NCBI RefSeq assembly: GCF_013403875.1
Contig: NZ_JACBNX010000012.1
Location: 62,001 to 126,000 of the forward strand
Reading direction: 5' to 3'
Length of the DNA stretch: 64,000 bases
Source: Burkholderia guangdongensis
GTDB taxonomy: Bacteria; Pseudomonadota; Gammaproteobacteria; Burkholderiales; Burkholderiaceae
Shown here: positions 26,547 to 35,903 of the stretch, piece after piece
Layout of the letters: every line of letters begins with the position of its first letter
Position numbering within the stretch: position 1 is the first letter of the stretch
Position numbers and translations under genes: made by a program
Notes under the pieces: generated by a model
The model's database searches: none
Seen by the model: the letters and a program-made list of their open reading frames with translations, nothing else
What the model was told of the DNA's origin: nothing

Positions 26547-27610
26547 TCGGCCAGCTGCTCGACGAGCCGCATCGCTTCGAGTTCTTTCAGGCGGTGCGCG
26601 TGCTCGAGGGCTGGTTCGCGCGGCAGGCCACCGACGCGCCCGGCGCGTGGCGCCAGGGCGACGTCGTCGCGCAGCGGATCGGCTTTCGCAACACGCTGTC
26701 GCTCGGCTTTCCGGCGAGCGAGATCGAGCGCGCGGATTCGTTCGACGCAGCCGGCGGCGCGCTGAAGGACGCCGGCGCGCGCGACGCGGCGCTCGTATCC
26801 GGCGAGCTCGGCCGCGTCGAGCTGACGCCCGCGTTCTTCGGGCTGCTCGGCGGGCAGGGCGCGCTGCCGCTGCATTACACCGAGCAGATCGTCGCGCGCG
26901 AGTACCTGAAGCGCGATCGCGCGGCGCGCGCGTTCTTCGACGTGTTCTCGAACCGCGCGACCGCGCTGTTCTACTCGGCGTGGAAGAAGTACCGGCTGCC
27001 GTTGCACTACGAGCTCGATCGCGACGAGCGCTATCTGCCACTGTTGCTCTCGATCGCGGGCATCGCGAGCGACGACGTGCGCGACAGCCTGCAGGCGGGG
27101 CCGGGCGGCCTGCTGGACGAGGCCGTCGCCGGCTACGCGCTCGCCGCGCGGCACCGGCCGATGTCGGCCGCGTATCTGCAGCGCACGCTGTCCGACTACT
27201 TTCGCGCGCCGGTGCGCGTCGATCAGTTCATCGGCAAGTGGTACGACGTGCCGCCCGATCAGCTCACCGTGCTCGGCGAAGTCAACGCGACGCTCGGCGG
27301 CGCGGCGCTCGTCGGCGAGCGCGTGTGGCAGCGCGACATGCGCGCGCGGCTCGTCATCGGGCCGCTGTCGAAGCGCGACTACGAGGCGTTCCTGCCCGGC
27401 GGCGCGCAGGCGCTCGCGCTCGAACGGATGCTGACGCTGCTCGCCGGCGTCACGCTCGAATACGAGGTCACGCTCGTGCTGCGCCACGAGGAAGTCGGCG
27501 CGAGTGTGCTCGGCGCGGGCTCGCGTCTCGGCTGGGACGCGTTCCTGTGCACGCGCGACGCCGAACGCAACCGCGACGACGCGCGCTACGAGCTGCACGT
27601 GATTCACTGA
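26510..27610 (+). CDS. tssG: Type VI secretion baseplate wedge protein TssG
   Basis: TssG (366 residues) completes the baseplate wedge. MQTPHRRIDPGVVGQLLDEPHRFEFFQAVRVLE is the family N-terminus (FEFFQAVR is diagnostic), followed by VELTPAFFGLLGGQGALPLHYTE. The ATG at 26510 is inside the end of tssF. The frame is open further upstream, but only as a shadow of tssF. Confidence 0.96.
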   Translation: MQTPHRRIDPGVVGQLLDEPHRFEFFQAVRVLEGWFARQATDAPGAWRQGDVVAQRIGFRNTLSLGFPASEIERADSFDAAGGALKDAGARDAALVSGELGRVELTPAFFGLLGGQGALPLHYTEQIVAREYLKRDRAARAFFDVFSNRATALFYSAWKKYRLPLHYELDRDERYLPLLLSIAGIASDDVRDSLQAGPGGLLDEAVAGYALAARHRPMSAAYLQRTLSDYFRAPVRVDQFIGKWYDVPPDQLTVLGEVNATLGGAALVGERVWQRDMRARLVIGPLSKRDYEAFLPGGAQALALERMLTLLAGVTLEYEVTLVLRHEEVGASVLGAGSRLGWDAFLCTRDAERNRDDARYELHVIH

Positions 27611-27645
27611 CAACGACAGACATAAACGAACCTGAGACCGCTTCC

Positions 27646-30366
27646 ATGAGCACGCCCCTGAAGACCCTGATCACCAAACTGAATCCGCTGTGCCGGCAGG
27701 CGACCGAGCGCGCGGCGAGCGCGTGCCTGTCGCGCGGTCACTACGAGGTCGATCTGGAGCATCTGTTTCTCGCGCTGCTCGACGAGCCGGCTTCCGATCT
27801 GACGCTCGCGCTGCGCGCGAGCCGCATCGACGTGCATACGCTGCGCGCGGATCTCGAACGCGAGCTCACGCGGCTGAAGACCGGCAATACGCGCACGCCG
27901 GTGTTCTCCGTGCATCTGATCGCGCTGTTCGAGCAGGCGTGGCTGATCGCGTCGCTCGATTCGCAGCTCGGCCGCATGCGTTCCGGGCATCTGCTGCTCG
28001 CGTTGCTGAGCGCGCCCGATCTCGCGCAGTTCGCGCAGCGGATGTCCGCGCAGTTCGCCGACGTGCGGGTGACCGACCTGAAGCACAAGTTCGACGAGCT
28101 GACCAGCGGGTCCGCCGAAGTGGAGCCGCGGCAGACGGAGGCGGCCGACGGGGCAGGTGGGGCCGAGGGGGCCGACGTGTCGGCGGCCGGCGTCGCGCGG
28201 CCGGCGGGGCCGTCGAAGACGCCCGCGCTCGATACGTACACGACGAACCTCACGCAGCGCGCGCGCGACGGCAGGATCGACCCGGTGATCGGCCGCGACG
28301 CGGAGATCCGCCAGGCGATCGACATCCTGATGCGGCGCCGCCAGAACAATCCGATCATGACCGGCGAGGCGGGCGTCGGGAAGACGGCGGTCGTCGAAGG
28401 GCTCGCGCTGCGCATCGCGGCCGACGACGTGCCGCCGCCATTGCGCGGTGTCGCGCTGCACGTGCTCGACATGGGGCTGCTGCAGGCCGGCGCGAGCGTG
28501 AAGGGCGAATTCGAGAACCGGCTGAAGAGCGTGATCGACGAGGTGAAGAAGAGCCCGCATCCGATCATCCTGTTCATCGACGAGGCGCACACGATCATCG
28601 GCGCGGGCGGGCAGGCCGGCCAGAACGACGCGGCGAACCTGCTGAAGCCGGCGCTCGCGCGCGGCGAGCTGCGCACGATCGCGGCGACCACGTGGAGCGA
28701 ATACAAGAAGTATTTCGAGAAGGACGCGGCGCTCGCGCGGCGCTTCCAGGTCGTGAAGATCGAGGAGCCGAGCGAGCCGCTCGCGGCCGCGATGCTGCGC
28801 GGGATGGCCGGGCTGATGGAGCAGCACTTCAACGTGCGGATTCTCGACGACGCGATCACCGAGGCGGTGCGCCTGTCGCATCGCTACATCAGTGGCCGCC
28901 AGCTGCCGGATAAGGCGATCAGCGTGCTCGACACCGCGTGCGCGAAGGTCGCGCTCGCGCAGAGCGCGACGCCCGCCGCGATCGACGATACGACGAAGCG
29001 AATCGAGCGGATCGACGCGGAGATCGCATCGCTCGAGCGCGAGGTCGCGAGCGGCGCGTCGCCCGACGAGCGGCTTGCCGGAAGGCTCGGCGAACTGCGT
29101 GCCGAACGGGAGGCGGCGAGCACGCTGCTCGCGGCCGACGAGGCGCGCTACGACGGCGAGCGGGCGATCGTCGCCGAGATCACGGAACTGCGCGCGGTGC
29201 TCGATGCGGCGCGCGCGTCTTCGTCATCACATTCGCCTGCGCCTGCGACGGACGGCGCCCCGGTCGACGTGCCGGCGACGCGCGACAAGCTCGCGGAACG
29301 CATCGCCGCGTTGCACGCGCTGCAGGGCGCGGAGCCGATGGTGCCGCTGCAGGTCGACGCGCACGTGGTCGCGGAGATCGTCGCGTCGTGGACCGGCATT
29401 CCGCTCGGCCGGATGGTGAAGGACGAAATCGACACCGTGATGAACCTGCAGCCGCTGCTCGCCGCGCGCGTGATCGGCCAGGATCACGCGCTCGAAGCGA
29501 TCGCGCAGCGCGTGCGCACCGCAACCGCGAACCTCGAGGATCCGAACAAGCCGCGCGGCGTGTTCATGTTCGTCGGGCCGTCGGGTGTCGGCAAGACCGA
29601 GACCGCGCTCGCACTCGCCGACATCCTGTACGGCGGCGAACGCAAGATGGTCACGATCAACATGAGCGAGTACCAGGAAGCGCACAGCGTGTCGGGGCTG
29701 AAAGGTTCGCCGCCGGGTTATGTCGGCTACGGCGAGGGCGGCGTGCTGACCGAGGCGGTGCGCCGCAATCCGTATTCGGTCGTGCTGCTCGACGAGGTCG
29801 AGAAGGCACACCCGGACGTGCTCGAGATGTTCTTCCAGGTGTTCGACAAGGGCGCGATGGACGACGCCGAAGGCCGCGAGATCGACTTCCGCAATACGCT
29901 GATCATCCTGACGTCGAACGTCGGATCGTCGGCGGTGATGCAGGCGTGCCTGAACAAGACCGCCGACGAGCTGCCCGATCCGGACGCGCTCGCTGAAACG
30001 TTGCGACCGCAACTGTACAAGACGTTCAAGCCGGCGTTTCTCGGCCGGATGAAGGTCGTGCCGTACTACCCGATCTCCGACGACGTGCTCGCCGAGATCA
30101 TCGAGCTGAAGCTGGAACGCATTCGCAGCCGGATCGAGACGAATCATCGCGCGGCGTTCGAATGGGACGAGTCGCTCGTCGACGCGGTGCTCGCGCGCTG
30201 CACGGAAGTCGATTCGGGCGCGCGCAACGTCGATCACATCCTGAACGGCACGCTGCTGCCGGAGATCGCGACGCACGTGCTCGGCCGGATCGCGGAAGGC
30301 GGCGCGATCGCGCGGATCGCGGTGCGCGCCGACGACGCGGGCGAATTCGAGTACACGATTGAATGA
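27646..30366 (+). CDS. tssH: Type VI secretion ATPase TssH (ClpV)
   Basis: ClpV (906 residues) is the AAA+ disaggregase that strips contracted TssB/TssC sheaths for reuse. An N-domain (about 1-160) is followed by AAA module 1 with Walker A GEAGVGKT (Lys246) and Walker B ILFIDEAHTI. A coiled middle domain (TKRIERIDAEIASLEREVASG) and AAA module 2 with GPSGVGKTET (Lys650) and VVLLDEVEKAHPDV complete it. The stretch between N-domain and first AAA module (about residues 155-195) is Gly/Ala-rich and variable. The gene lies 36 bases behind tssG. Confidence 0.97.
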   Translation: MSTPLKTLITKLNPLCRQATERAASACLSRGHYEVDLEHLFLALLDEPASDLTLALRASRIDVHTLRADLERELTRLKTGNTRTPVFSVHLIALFEQAWLIASLDSQLGRMRSGHLLLALLSAPDLAQFAQRMSAQFADVRVTDLKHKFDELTSGSAEVEPRQTEAADGAGGAEGADVSAAGVARPAGPSKTPALDTYTTNLTQRARDGRIDPVIGRDAEIRQAIDILMRRRQNNPIMTGEAGVGKTAVVEGLALRIAADDVPPPLRGVALHVLDMGLLQAGASVKGEFENRLKSVIDEVKKSPHPIILFIDEAHTIIGAGGQAGQNDAANLLKPALARGELRTIAATTWSEYKKYFEKDAALARRFQVVKIEEPSEPLAAAMLRGMAGLMEQHFNVRILDDAITEAVRLSHRYISGRQLPDKAISVLDTACAKVALAQSATPAAIDDTTKRIERIDAEIASLEREVASGASPDERLAGRLGELRAEREAASTLLAADEARYDGERAIVAEITELRAVLDAARASSSSHSPAPATDGAPVDVPATRDKLAERIAALHALQGAEPMVPLQVDAHVVAEIVASWTGIPLGRMVKDEIDTVMNLQPLLAARVIGQDHALEAIAQRVRTATANLEDPNKPRGVFMFVGPSGVGKTETALALADILYGGERKMVTINMSEYQEAHSVSGLKGSPPGYVGYGEGGVLTEAVRRNPYSVVLLDEVEKAHPDVLEMFFQVFDKGAMDDAEGREIDFRNTLIILTSNVGSSAVMQACLNKTADELPDPDALAETLRPQLYKTFKPAFLGRMKVVPYYPISDDVLAEIIELKLERIRSRIETNHRAAFEWDESLVDAVLARCTEVDSGARNVDHILNGTLLPEIATHVLGRIAEGGAIARIAVRADDAGEFEYTIE

Positions 30367-30423
30367 GCGCCGCGATGTGCGGCGCGTGACGAAGCATTGA
30401 AGCATCACTGGATGACCTGAGCC

Positions 30424-31527
30424 ATGCCGATCAATCTCACCGAGTTGCTGACGCCGGTCAGCGACACGTCGCCGTGCGGCGACGACCTGCTGTTTTCGTC
30501 CGACTTCGACGCGATTCAACATGCGCGCCGTTTCGACGACCCGTCGCTCGACCAGGGCGAATGGGTGACCGAGATCAAGGAGGCCGACTGGGGCTTCGTC
30601 GTCGACCGGTCGACTGAACTGCTGCGCACGCAGACGAAGGATCTGCGGCTCGCGGTGTGGCTGACCGAGGCGCTCGGGATCGAGGAGGGCGTGAAGGGGC
30701 TGACGCAGGGCTACGCGCTGCTCGAAGGGCTGTGCCGCGAATTCTGGGACACCGTGCATCCGCTGTCGGACGGCGACGACGCGGAGTACCGGCTCGGCAA
30801 CGTCGCGTGGCTCGCGGGGCGTACCGCCGAACTGCTGCGCGCGGTGCCGCTGACCGACGGCGCGTCGAACGCGTTCAGCATGGTCGACTGGGATGTCGCG
30901 CAACACGTCGCGCAGGCGGTGCGGCGCGATCCGGAGCATGCGGACGACATTACGCGCGGCAAGCCGTCGGTCGAGCAGATCGATGCGTCGAAGCGGATGA
31001 CGCCGGTGGCGTTTTATGCGGCGTTGCTTGCCGATTTGAAGGCGTTCGAAGCGGCGCTAGAGGCGTTCGAGCAGGAGCTCGAGCGGCGGGCGGGGGATGC
31101 GGCGCCGAGCTTCAGGCAGGCGCGGGATACGTATCGCGATGTGTATGGGCTCGCGGAGCGGTTTGCGCGCGAGCAGGGGTATAGCGATGCGGTGCCGCAG
31201 GCGAAGGCGATGCAGGACGGCGTGCCGGAGCGAGCCGAGCCGAGCTTCACGACACCGCTTCATTCGGAGAACACGCCGATGCAGATGCAAGCCGGTGCGC
31301 GACCGGTGGCGATCGCCGGGATTCACGGCCGTGCGCAGGCCGTCGAGCAGTTGAGGGCCGTCGCGAAGTATTTCCGGCAGACGGAGCCGCATAGCCCGGT
31401 TGCGTATCTCGCCGATAAGGCGGCCGAGTGGGCGGATATGCCGCTGCATCTGTGGCTCGAGAGCGTCGTGAAGGACGACGGGTCGCTCGCGCATCTGCGG
31501 GAGTTGCTGGGGGTGAAGGGGGAGTGA
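30424..31527 (+). CDS. tssA: Type VI secretion protein TssA
   Basis: TssA (367 residues) primes or caps sheath assembly. The N-terminal ImpA domain is clear: LLTPVSDTSPCGDDLLFSSDFDAIQ and DLRLAVWLTEALGIEEGVKGLTQGYALLEGLCREFWDTVHP. The C-terminal part ends with RTEPHSPVAYLADKAAEW-like sequence and LRELLGVKG, resembling the short TssA class. It is last gene of the rightward core operon; the variable vgrG segment starts behind it. The last third uses more T-ending codons than the rest. Confidence 0.93.
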   Translation: MPINLTELLTPVSDTSPCGDDLLFSSDFDAIQHARRFDDPSLDQGEWVTEIKEADWGFVVDRSTELLRTQTKDLRLAVWLTEALGIEEGVKGLTQGYALLEGLCREFWDTVHPLSDGDDAEYRLGNVAWLAGRTAELLRAVPLTDGASNAFSMVDWDVAQHVAQAVRRDPEHADDITRGKPSVEQIDASKRMTPVAFYAALLADLKAFEAALEAFEQELERRAGDAAPSFRQARDTYRDVYGLAERFAREQGYSDAVPQAKAMQDGVPERAEPSFTTPLHSENTPMQMQAGARPVAIAGIHGRAQAVEQLRAVAKYFRQTEPHSPVAYLADKAAEWADMPLHLWLESVVKDDGSLAHLRELLGVKGE

Positions 31528-31598
31528 GCGGCCGGCGCGTGCAGCCCGGACGGCGGGGCGCCGAGATTTGCGCTCGGTGCTCGTGCCGCTGAGCGCGG

Positions 31599-32040
31599 TG
31601 CGCGAGGGTTTGACTGCCGAACTCGGGCCTCGGAGCGCCGCGCACGGCGGTTTGAGCGCCGCATTCGGGCCTCAGAGTGCCGATCGCGAGGATTTGACTT
31701 CAGCGCGCGGGCCTCCGACCTTCAATCGCGCGGGTTGACTGTCGAGCACGGGCCTCCGACCTCCGTGTGCACGAGGGTTTGACCTCGACGCACGGGCCTC
31801 CGACCTCGGCAGATGGGTCTCCGGCCTTCATGCGCGAGGATTGACCTCAGTGCGCGAGCCTTGGACCTCCGTCTGAATGAGGGTTCGATCTCGGCGCGCG
31901 AGTCTCTGATCTTCGTGCGCGAGTGTTTGATCCCGGCGTACGAGTTTACGGCCTTCGTGCGCGAGGATTTGGCCTCGGCGCACGGGCCGCTGACCTCCGG
32001 GCACGAGGGTCTAGGGGCCTGTCAGGGGCCTGCCTGTGCG
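31599..32040. repeat. Degenerate 42-bp tandem-repeat array (about ten units)
   Basis: Units of 41-44 bases follow one another from about 31599 to 32040, with one half-unit near 31809-31829. The recognisable core is GTGCGCGAGG-TTTGACCTCGGCGCACGGGCCTCCGACCTTC in two overlapping blocks. Unit starts by eye are 31599, 31640, 31682, 31724, 31765, 31830, 31871, 31915, 31957 and 31999. Divergence between units is high (20-40 percent). Because the unit is near 14 codons, an open frame at 31813-32274 runs through it, but its translation looks like no protein and I do not call it a gene. Confidence 0.8.
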
Positions 32041-32070
32041 CCTGACGGCGGAACGCCGGGGGGCGCACTG

Positions 32071-32410
32071 CTATCGTTGGCGAGCCTTGGGACGCATCGC
32101 TACACGAGACTCCAGCATCCGCCGCGTTCTCTGGCGCTCTTTTTGCAACAACTCGGCATCGGGCAGCACGGTTCGGTAGTTGGCTGCCATGACCTTGGTG
32201 GGCAATCCAATTTCTCGGCGGACAGCTCGCTACCCGATTTTCGAGACGGCGTCTCGGAAATCTCGGGCCGCTGATAGGCGAAGAAAAAAACGCCGCATGT
32301 TCTCGAGGTTGTCCGCGCTGAAGCCGCGCCCGAACTGGGCGGTCAGGTCGGCCGACAGCCGTACAATCAACTGCTCGCCGCCGCAGTTGTAGAAGGCGTC
32401 CTGCTATTAC
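32071..32410 (-). pseudogene. Decayed DUF1016 (YhcG) nuclease-family gene with internal deletion
   Basis: Read leftward from about 32405, one frame gives YNCGGEQLIVRLSADLTAQFGRGF and NLENMRRFFFAY, the N-terminal DUF1016 domain of YhcG. In another frame, from about 32210 to the stop at 32071-32073, comes IGLPTKVMAANYRTVLPD and ERQRTRRMLESR, the C-terminal end of the same family. The roughly 200 residues normally between them (the PD-(D/E)XK nuclease part) are missing, and the two pieces are out of frame. No start codon is present. Confidence 0.7.
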
Positions 32411-32508
32411 TCATGCCACCACCTCTGTACTCCGTCGCCCGAGAATGTCTTTGAACGCATCGCGTGCGCCGGTTCGGCATAGGGCTGCGTTAGCAGCCCT
32501 CCGGTCGT

Positions 32509-32742
32509 TTAACTAGGGGTGATCGTCAGCCTGCCGTACTCGACCGTGATTTTGACCTTTCGCCACGGTTCGAATCCGGCATGCTCGATCCAACGTCCCG
32601 AGAGCTTTATCCATGGGTAATACTTCGGCGGCGCGTATTTGCGGAACTGGGTATCCCAGTAGGGACGATATCGTTGAGACTCCCGGACGGTCACGAATCT
32701 ATCCGGGAAGGGATGTTGTGTCTTATGATTGGCGTCAGCCAT
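32509..32742 (-). CDS. symE: SymE-family type I toxin
   Basis: This 77-residue protein has the SymE toxin core YYPWIKLSGRWIEHAGFEPWRKVKI and TVEYGRLTITPS at its C-terminus, preceded by a basic aromatic stretch (FVTVRESQRYRPYWDTQF). SymE proteins in Escherichia coli are translation-linked toxins silenced by the antisense RNA SymR. The ribosome site AGAGGAG is seven bases from the ATG and lies in a small inverted repeat (32747-32763, AACTC/GAGTT) that could hide it. The gene is complete and GC-poorer than the core locus. Confidence 0.8.
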   Translation of the reverse strand: MADANHKTQHPFPDRFVTVRESQRYRPYWDTQFRKYAPPKYYPWIKLSGRWIEHAGFEPWRKVKITVEYGRLTITPS

Positions 32743-32774
32743 GACTAACTCCTCTGGAGAGTTGGTTGTGGTCA

Positions 32775-32808
32775 GCGGGCCGTGGGTGCTCTAACACCTG
32801 CGGCCCGC
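32775..32808 (+). promoter_or_regulatory. Strand-specific hairpin upstream of symE, candidate terminator of an antisense RNA
   Basis: GCGGGCCGTGGGTG (32775-32788) pairs with CACCTGCGGCCCGC (32795-32808) over all 14 positions around a six-base loop, provided two G-U pairs are allowed. Those two pairs exist only in RNA read from the + strand; the opposite strand would have A-C mismatches. The + strand is antisense to the symE leader, which is where a SymR-like RNA should end. The following CGCTTCGTTT is only a weak T run. Confidence 0.5.
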
Positions 32809-33119
32809 GCTTCGTTTACCTCGCGCATTTCCTCCTGATGTGCGGGCTGCATTGAGGGGTTCGTGTTGTGTAACCATCCCCCATCGCGAGCTTGGGCGCA
32901 ATCTGCCGTTTGGGTATCTGCACGTCTGATTTTGCGGGACCGAGTGCGCCGTGCCGCTAGGTCTATTTCGGATCACGAACAAGCTTTGACTTTTATCAGT
33001 CGGCCCGTCGCGCGCGCCGCTAGAATCGTTCGATCAAACGCGGCCGTGGCGTAGCGTGCTGACCATCCTTCGTGTCGATTTCTCTTGGGTGGTCGAACCT
33101 GAGAGATAGGACAACGAAA
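32809..33119. other. Non-coding spacer ahead of vgrG
   Basis: This roughly 310-base stretch between the symE leader and vgrG has no reading frame with protein-like composition. An upstream GTG at 33072 in the vgrG frame would extend VgrG by 16 residues, but the ATG at 33120 has the better ribosome site (GAGAGATAGGA). A vgrG or symE promoter is expected here; I could not identify one with confidence. Confidence 0.4.
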
Positions 33120-35903
33120 ATGGTACTCAGCCCTCCATCATTCGGGGAACTGAAATATCGAGATTTGTATGAGTCGATCCAACGGGGGCTGTTGCAGCAT
33201 GATCGGCTGTTGATGCTGGACACGCCACTCGGAAAAAATGCATTGGTTCCGCTGCGCGCGCGAGGTTCGGCCCGAATCGGCCGCAACTATACGTGGACCA
33301 TCGATGCTGCATCGCTATGTGACGACACGGCGCTGCTGTCACTGATGCACCAGCCGGTCTCGCTCTGGATTCAGCAGATTACCGCTCCGTTCGGTATCCC
33401 GGTCTACGGCCCGATCCACGGGTTTGTGCATCGGGTTGCCTACCTTGGCGGGGATGGCAGTTTATCGACGTACCAGATTGAATTTTCGTCGGCGCTGGTC
33501 TTTCTCGACAAGACGAACAACGAGGAAGGCTGGCTCGAGAAAACATCATGCGAGATCGTCTCCGACATATTCAACCGGTATCCGCAACTGCGCGGGCAGT
33601 ATCGTTTCGTTCTGTCGTCCGAACCGGAGACGCACTCATGGCGCAGGCAGAGCGAATCCGATCTGCACTTCGTGAATCGCCTGGCCGAGGCCGAGGGTTG
33701 GTATTTTTACTGGGTTCACGAGAATACCGGCGATGGAGAAGCGTCGCAGACGACGCTTGTCATCGTCGATCGGGTGGCCTCGCTGCCGGAAGCGAAACCG
33801 GTTGAATATGTGCGGGCGAACGGCGCTGACGAGCCGGACGGGATGGCCCATTGGGCCACCGTGCAGACGATGCAAAGCATGCGCTATATGTCGCGCGCTT
33901 TTGATTACAAGCGTCCTGGTTACTACGATCACCCGGCCGAGAGCACACTTGAATCGACCACCTATTGGATACCGTATCGGCGGCAGAGGATCGAGCAAGG
34001 TATTCCAGGCGTACCGATGACGGTGTACGAATCGACTGCTTATGGCTACCCGAACTCGGACAGCGGCGCGGCCCGCGCGATTCGCCGGGTGCAGGCATGG
34101 GACGCCCAGGCCAACCGGCATTTCGGGGTGGGCGGCGTGCGGTGGCTCGATGCGGGATTGAGGTTCGTGCTGAACAATCATCCCCGCCATCCGGATACCG
34201 ATTCAAAAAACCGGGAATTCCTCGCAGTCGAGGCGCGCTGGTTCATCGAGAACAACGTGCCGATCGGTCGGCAGACGGTCGAGTTTCCGCACAGCCTTCG
34301 TGCGACGCTTGCCGAGCAACAGGCGATTCATCGCGAGCGATTCAAGACGCCGGGGCATGCGGCAGATGGTACGGCCGGATATTTTGTGCTGGAGGTGGAG
34401 GCGCAGTCCGCGACGGTGGAATACCGCAGCCCGTTCGAGCATCCGAAACCGATGATGTCAGCCGAGCATGCGCTCGTTGTGACCCCGAACGGCGCGCAAG
34501 CGTGGACGAACGAGCGAAATCAGGTGAGGGTGCAGTTCGCATGGGATCGCAAGAATCCGTCCGGCGCATTCAATTCTTCACCGTGGTTGTCGTCGTTCCA
34601 GTCCGACACGGGTAACGGCTATGGCTCAGTCCATGTGCCAAGGGCCGGGGATTGGGTCGTCGTCGATTACTGGAATGGGGATTGCGATAAGCCGTTCATT
34701 GCAGGGCGCATCAACGGAGGCACGACGCCGCCCCCGTTCCATTCGAATGCGCTGCAATCGGGCTTCAAGTCGAACGGCTTCGGCAAGACCGGTGCATTCA
34801 ATGCATTCGTGCACGACGACGCAACGAATCAGGGCGGCACGCGTATCGTCAGCTATACCGGCAAATGCTATTCATCGCTCGCGCTGGGTTATCTGATCCG
34901 ACAGAACGGAAACACGCGTGGCCGGTATCTCGGCGCCGGCTTCACGTTGCACGCGGACGAATACGGCGCAATGCGTGCCGGCAAGGGTCTTTCGATCAGC
35001 ACGCATCCGAAAGCCTGCGACGACGAGCAGATGTGCGTGGACGAGGCGAGATCGAGATTGCAGCAGGCGGGGATGCTGGTCGAGTCGTTGTCGAGTGCGA
35101 GCACGACGGCGCAGGCGGAATCGCTGCAAGCCGGGCAGGACGCGCTAGATGGGCTATCAACGGACATCCGGCATCCGGTATCGGGCGAAACGTCGGGTGG
35201 CGTGACGGCGGGTGGTGGTACGGGCAGTGCGAATGGATTCGCACAACCGAACATTCTGGTTTCGACGCCGAAAGACGTTGCGCTGGTCGCAGACCGTTCG
35301 GCACATATCGTGGCTGACGGACACGCGAATATCGTCAGTCACGAGCACACCCACATCGCGACCGGCAAATCATTGTTCGTGGCAGCGGCGGAGAAGGTCA
35401 GCTTTTTCGCGCAGAAGCTCGGTGCGTTCTTCGTCACGGCGAAAGGCCCGATCAAAATATCGGCCAATACCGGTGATGTGGCCATTCATGCGGGGAAAAC
35501 GGCCACCGTGAAGGCCAAGCGCATTGTGCTCGACGCCGATGAAATCATCGTCAAGGCCGGCGGTTCGTACACGAGATGGGTCGCAGCAGGCATTGAGGAT
35601 GGCACGCAAGGCCCGCGGACGATCCGGTCGGCATCGTTCAGTCGTCAGGGGCCTGGTTCGGTTGCTCAGCACATGAACAGCCTGCCGCAGGCGAAATTCA
35701 ACGACCCGTACGTGCTGCGCGATCGCATCACGGGCGAGGTGCTGAAGAACCATCCGTATGAGGTGGTGCGCGCCGATGGTACTCGCCTTAAAGGGATGAC
35801 GAATGAGTTGGGCCACGTGGCCGAGCAGAAGAGCGAGGACGTTGAGGCGGTGATGCTGCGCGCGTTGCGGCCGGGTTCGAACGCGGGCGACGCATCGACG
35901 TGA
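33120..35903 (+). CDS. tssI: Type VI secretion spike protein VgrG with DUF2345 and C-terminal extension
   Basis: VgrG (927 residues) is the trimeric spike at the tip of the Hcp tube. The gp27/gp5-like part covers about 1-600 (LLQHDRLLMLDTPLGKNALVP; WLSSFQSDTGNGYGSVHVPRAGDWVVVDYWNGDCDKPFI). A DUF2345 needle domain lies at about 660-830 (LSISTHPK, VSFFAQKLGAFFVTAKGPIKISANTG). The last 90 residues (ITGEVLKNHPYEVVRADG and similar) resemble a small transthyretin-like effector adaptor. The lipase gene overlaps its stop, suggesting that this VgrG carries that effector. Confidence 0.96.
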   Translation: MVLSPPSFGELKYRDLYESIQRGLLQHDRLLMLDTPLGKNALVPLRARGSARIGRNYTWTIDAASLCDDTALLSLMHQPVSLWIQQITAPFGIPVYGPIHGFVHRVAYLGGDGSLSTYQIEFSSALVFLDKTNNEEGWLEKTSCEIVSDIFNRYPQLRGQYRFVLSSEPETHSWRRQSESDLHFVNRLAEAEGWYFYWVHENTGDGEASQTTLVIVDRVASLPEAKPVEYVRANGADEPDGMAHWATVQTMQSMRYMSRAFDYKRPGYYDHPAESTLESTTYWIPYRRQRIEQGIPGVPMTVYESTAYGYPNSDSGAARAIRRVQAWDAQANRHFGVGGVRWLDAGLRFVLNNHPRHPDTDSKNREFLAVEARWFIENNVPIGRQTVEFPHSLRATLAEQQAIHRERFKTPGHAADGTAGYFVLEVEAQSATVEYRSPFEHPKPMMSAEHALVVTPNGAQAWTNERNQVRVQFAWDRKNPSGAFNSSPWLSSFQSDTGNGYGSVHVPRAGDWVVVDYWNGDCDKPFIAGRINGGTTPPPFHSNALQSGFKSNGFGKTGAFNAFVHDDATNQGGTRIVSYTGKCYSSLALGYLIRQNGNTRGRYLGAGFTLHADEYGAMRAGKGLSISTHPKACDDEQMCVDEARSRLQQAGMLVESLSSASTTAQAESLQAGQDALDGLSTDIRHPVSGETSGGVTAGGGTGSANGFAQPNILVSTPKDVALVADRSAHIVADGHANIVSHEHTHIATGKSLFVAAAEKVSFFAQKLGAFFVTAKGPIKISANTGDVAIHAGKTATVKAKRIVLDADEIIVKAGGSYTRWVAAGIEDGTQGPRTIRSASFSRQGPGSVAQHMNSLPQAKFNDPYVLRDRITGEVLKNHPYEVVRADGTRLKGMTNELGHVAEQKSEDVEAVMLRALRPGSNAGDAST

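Noticed and set aside
31813..32274. Open frame of 153 codons through the 42-bp repeat array
   Set aside because: The open state follows from the near-42-base period; the translation has no recognisable domain and runs antisense into the YhcG remains.
31528..33119. CRISPR array suspected from regular repeats
   Set aside because: Units are directly adjacent and degenerate with no unique spacers, and no cas genes are present.
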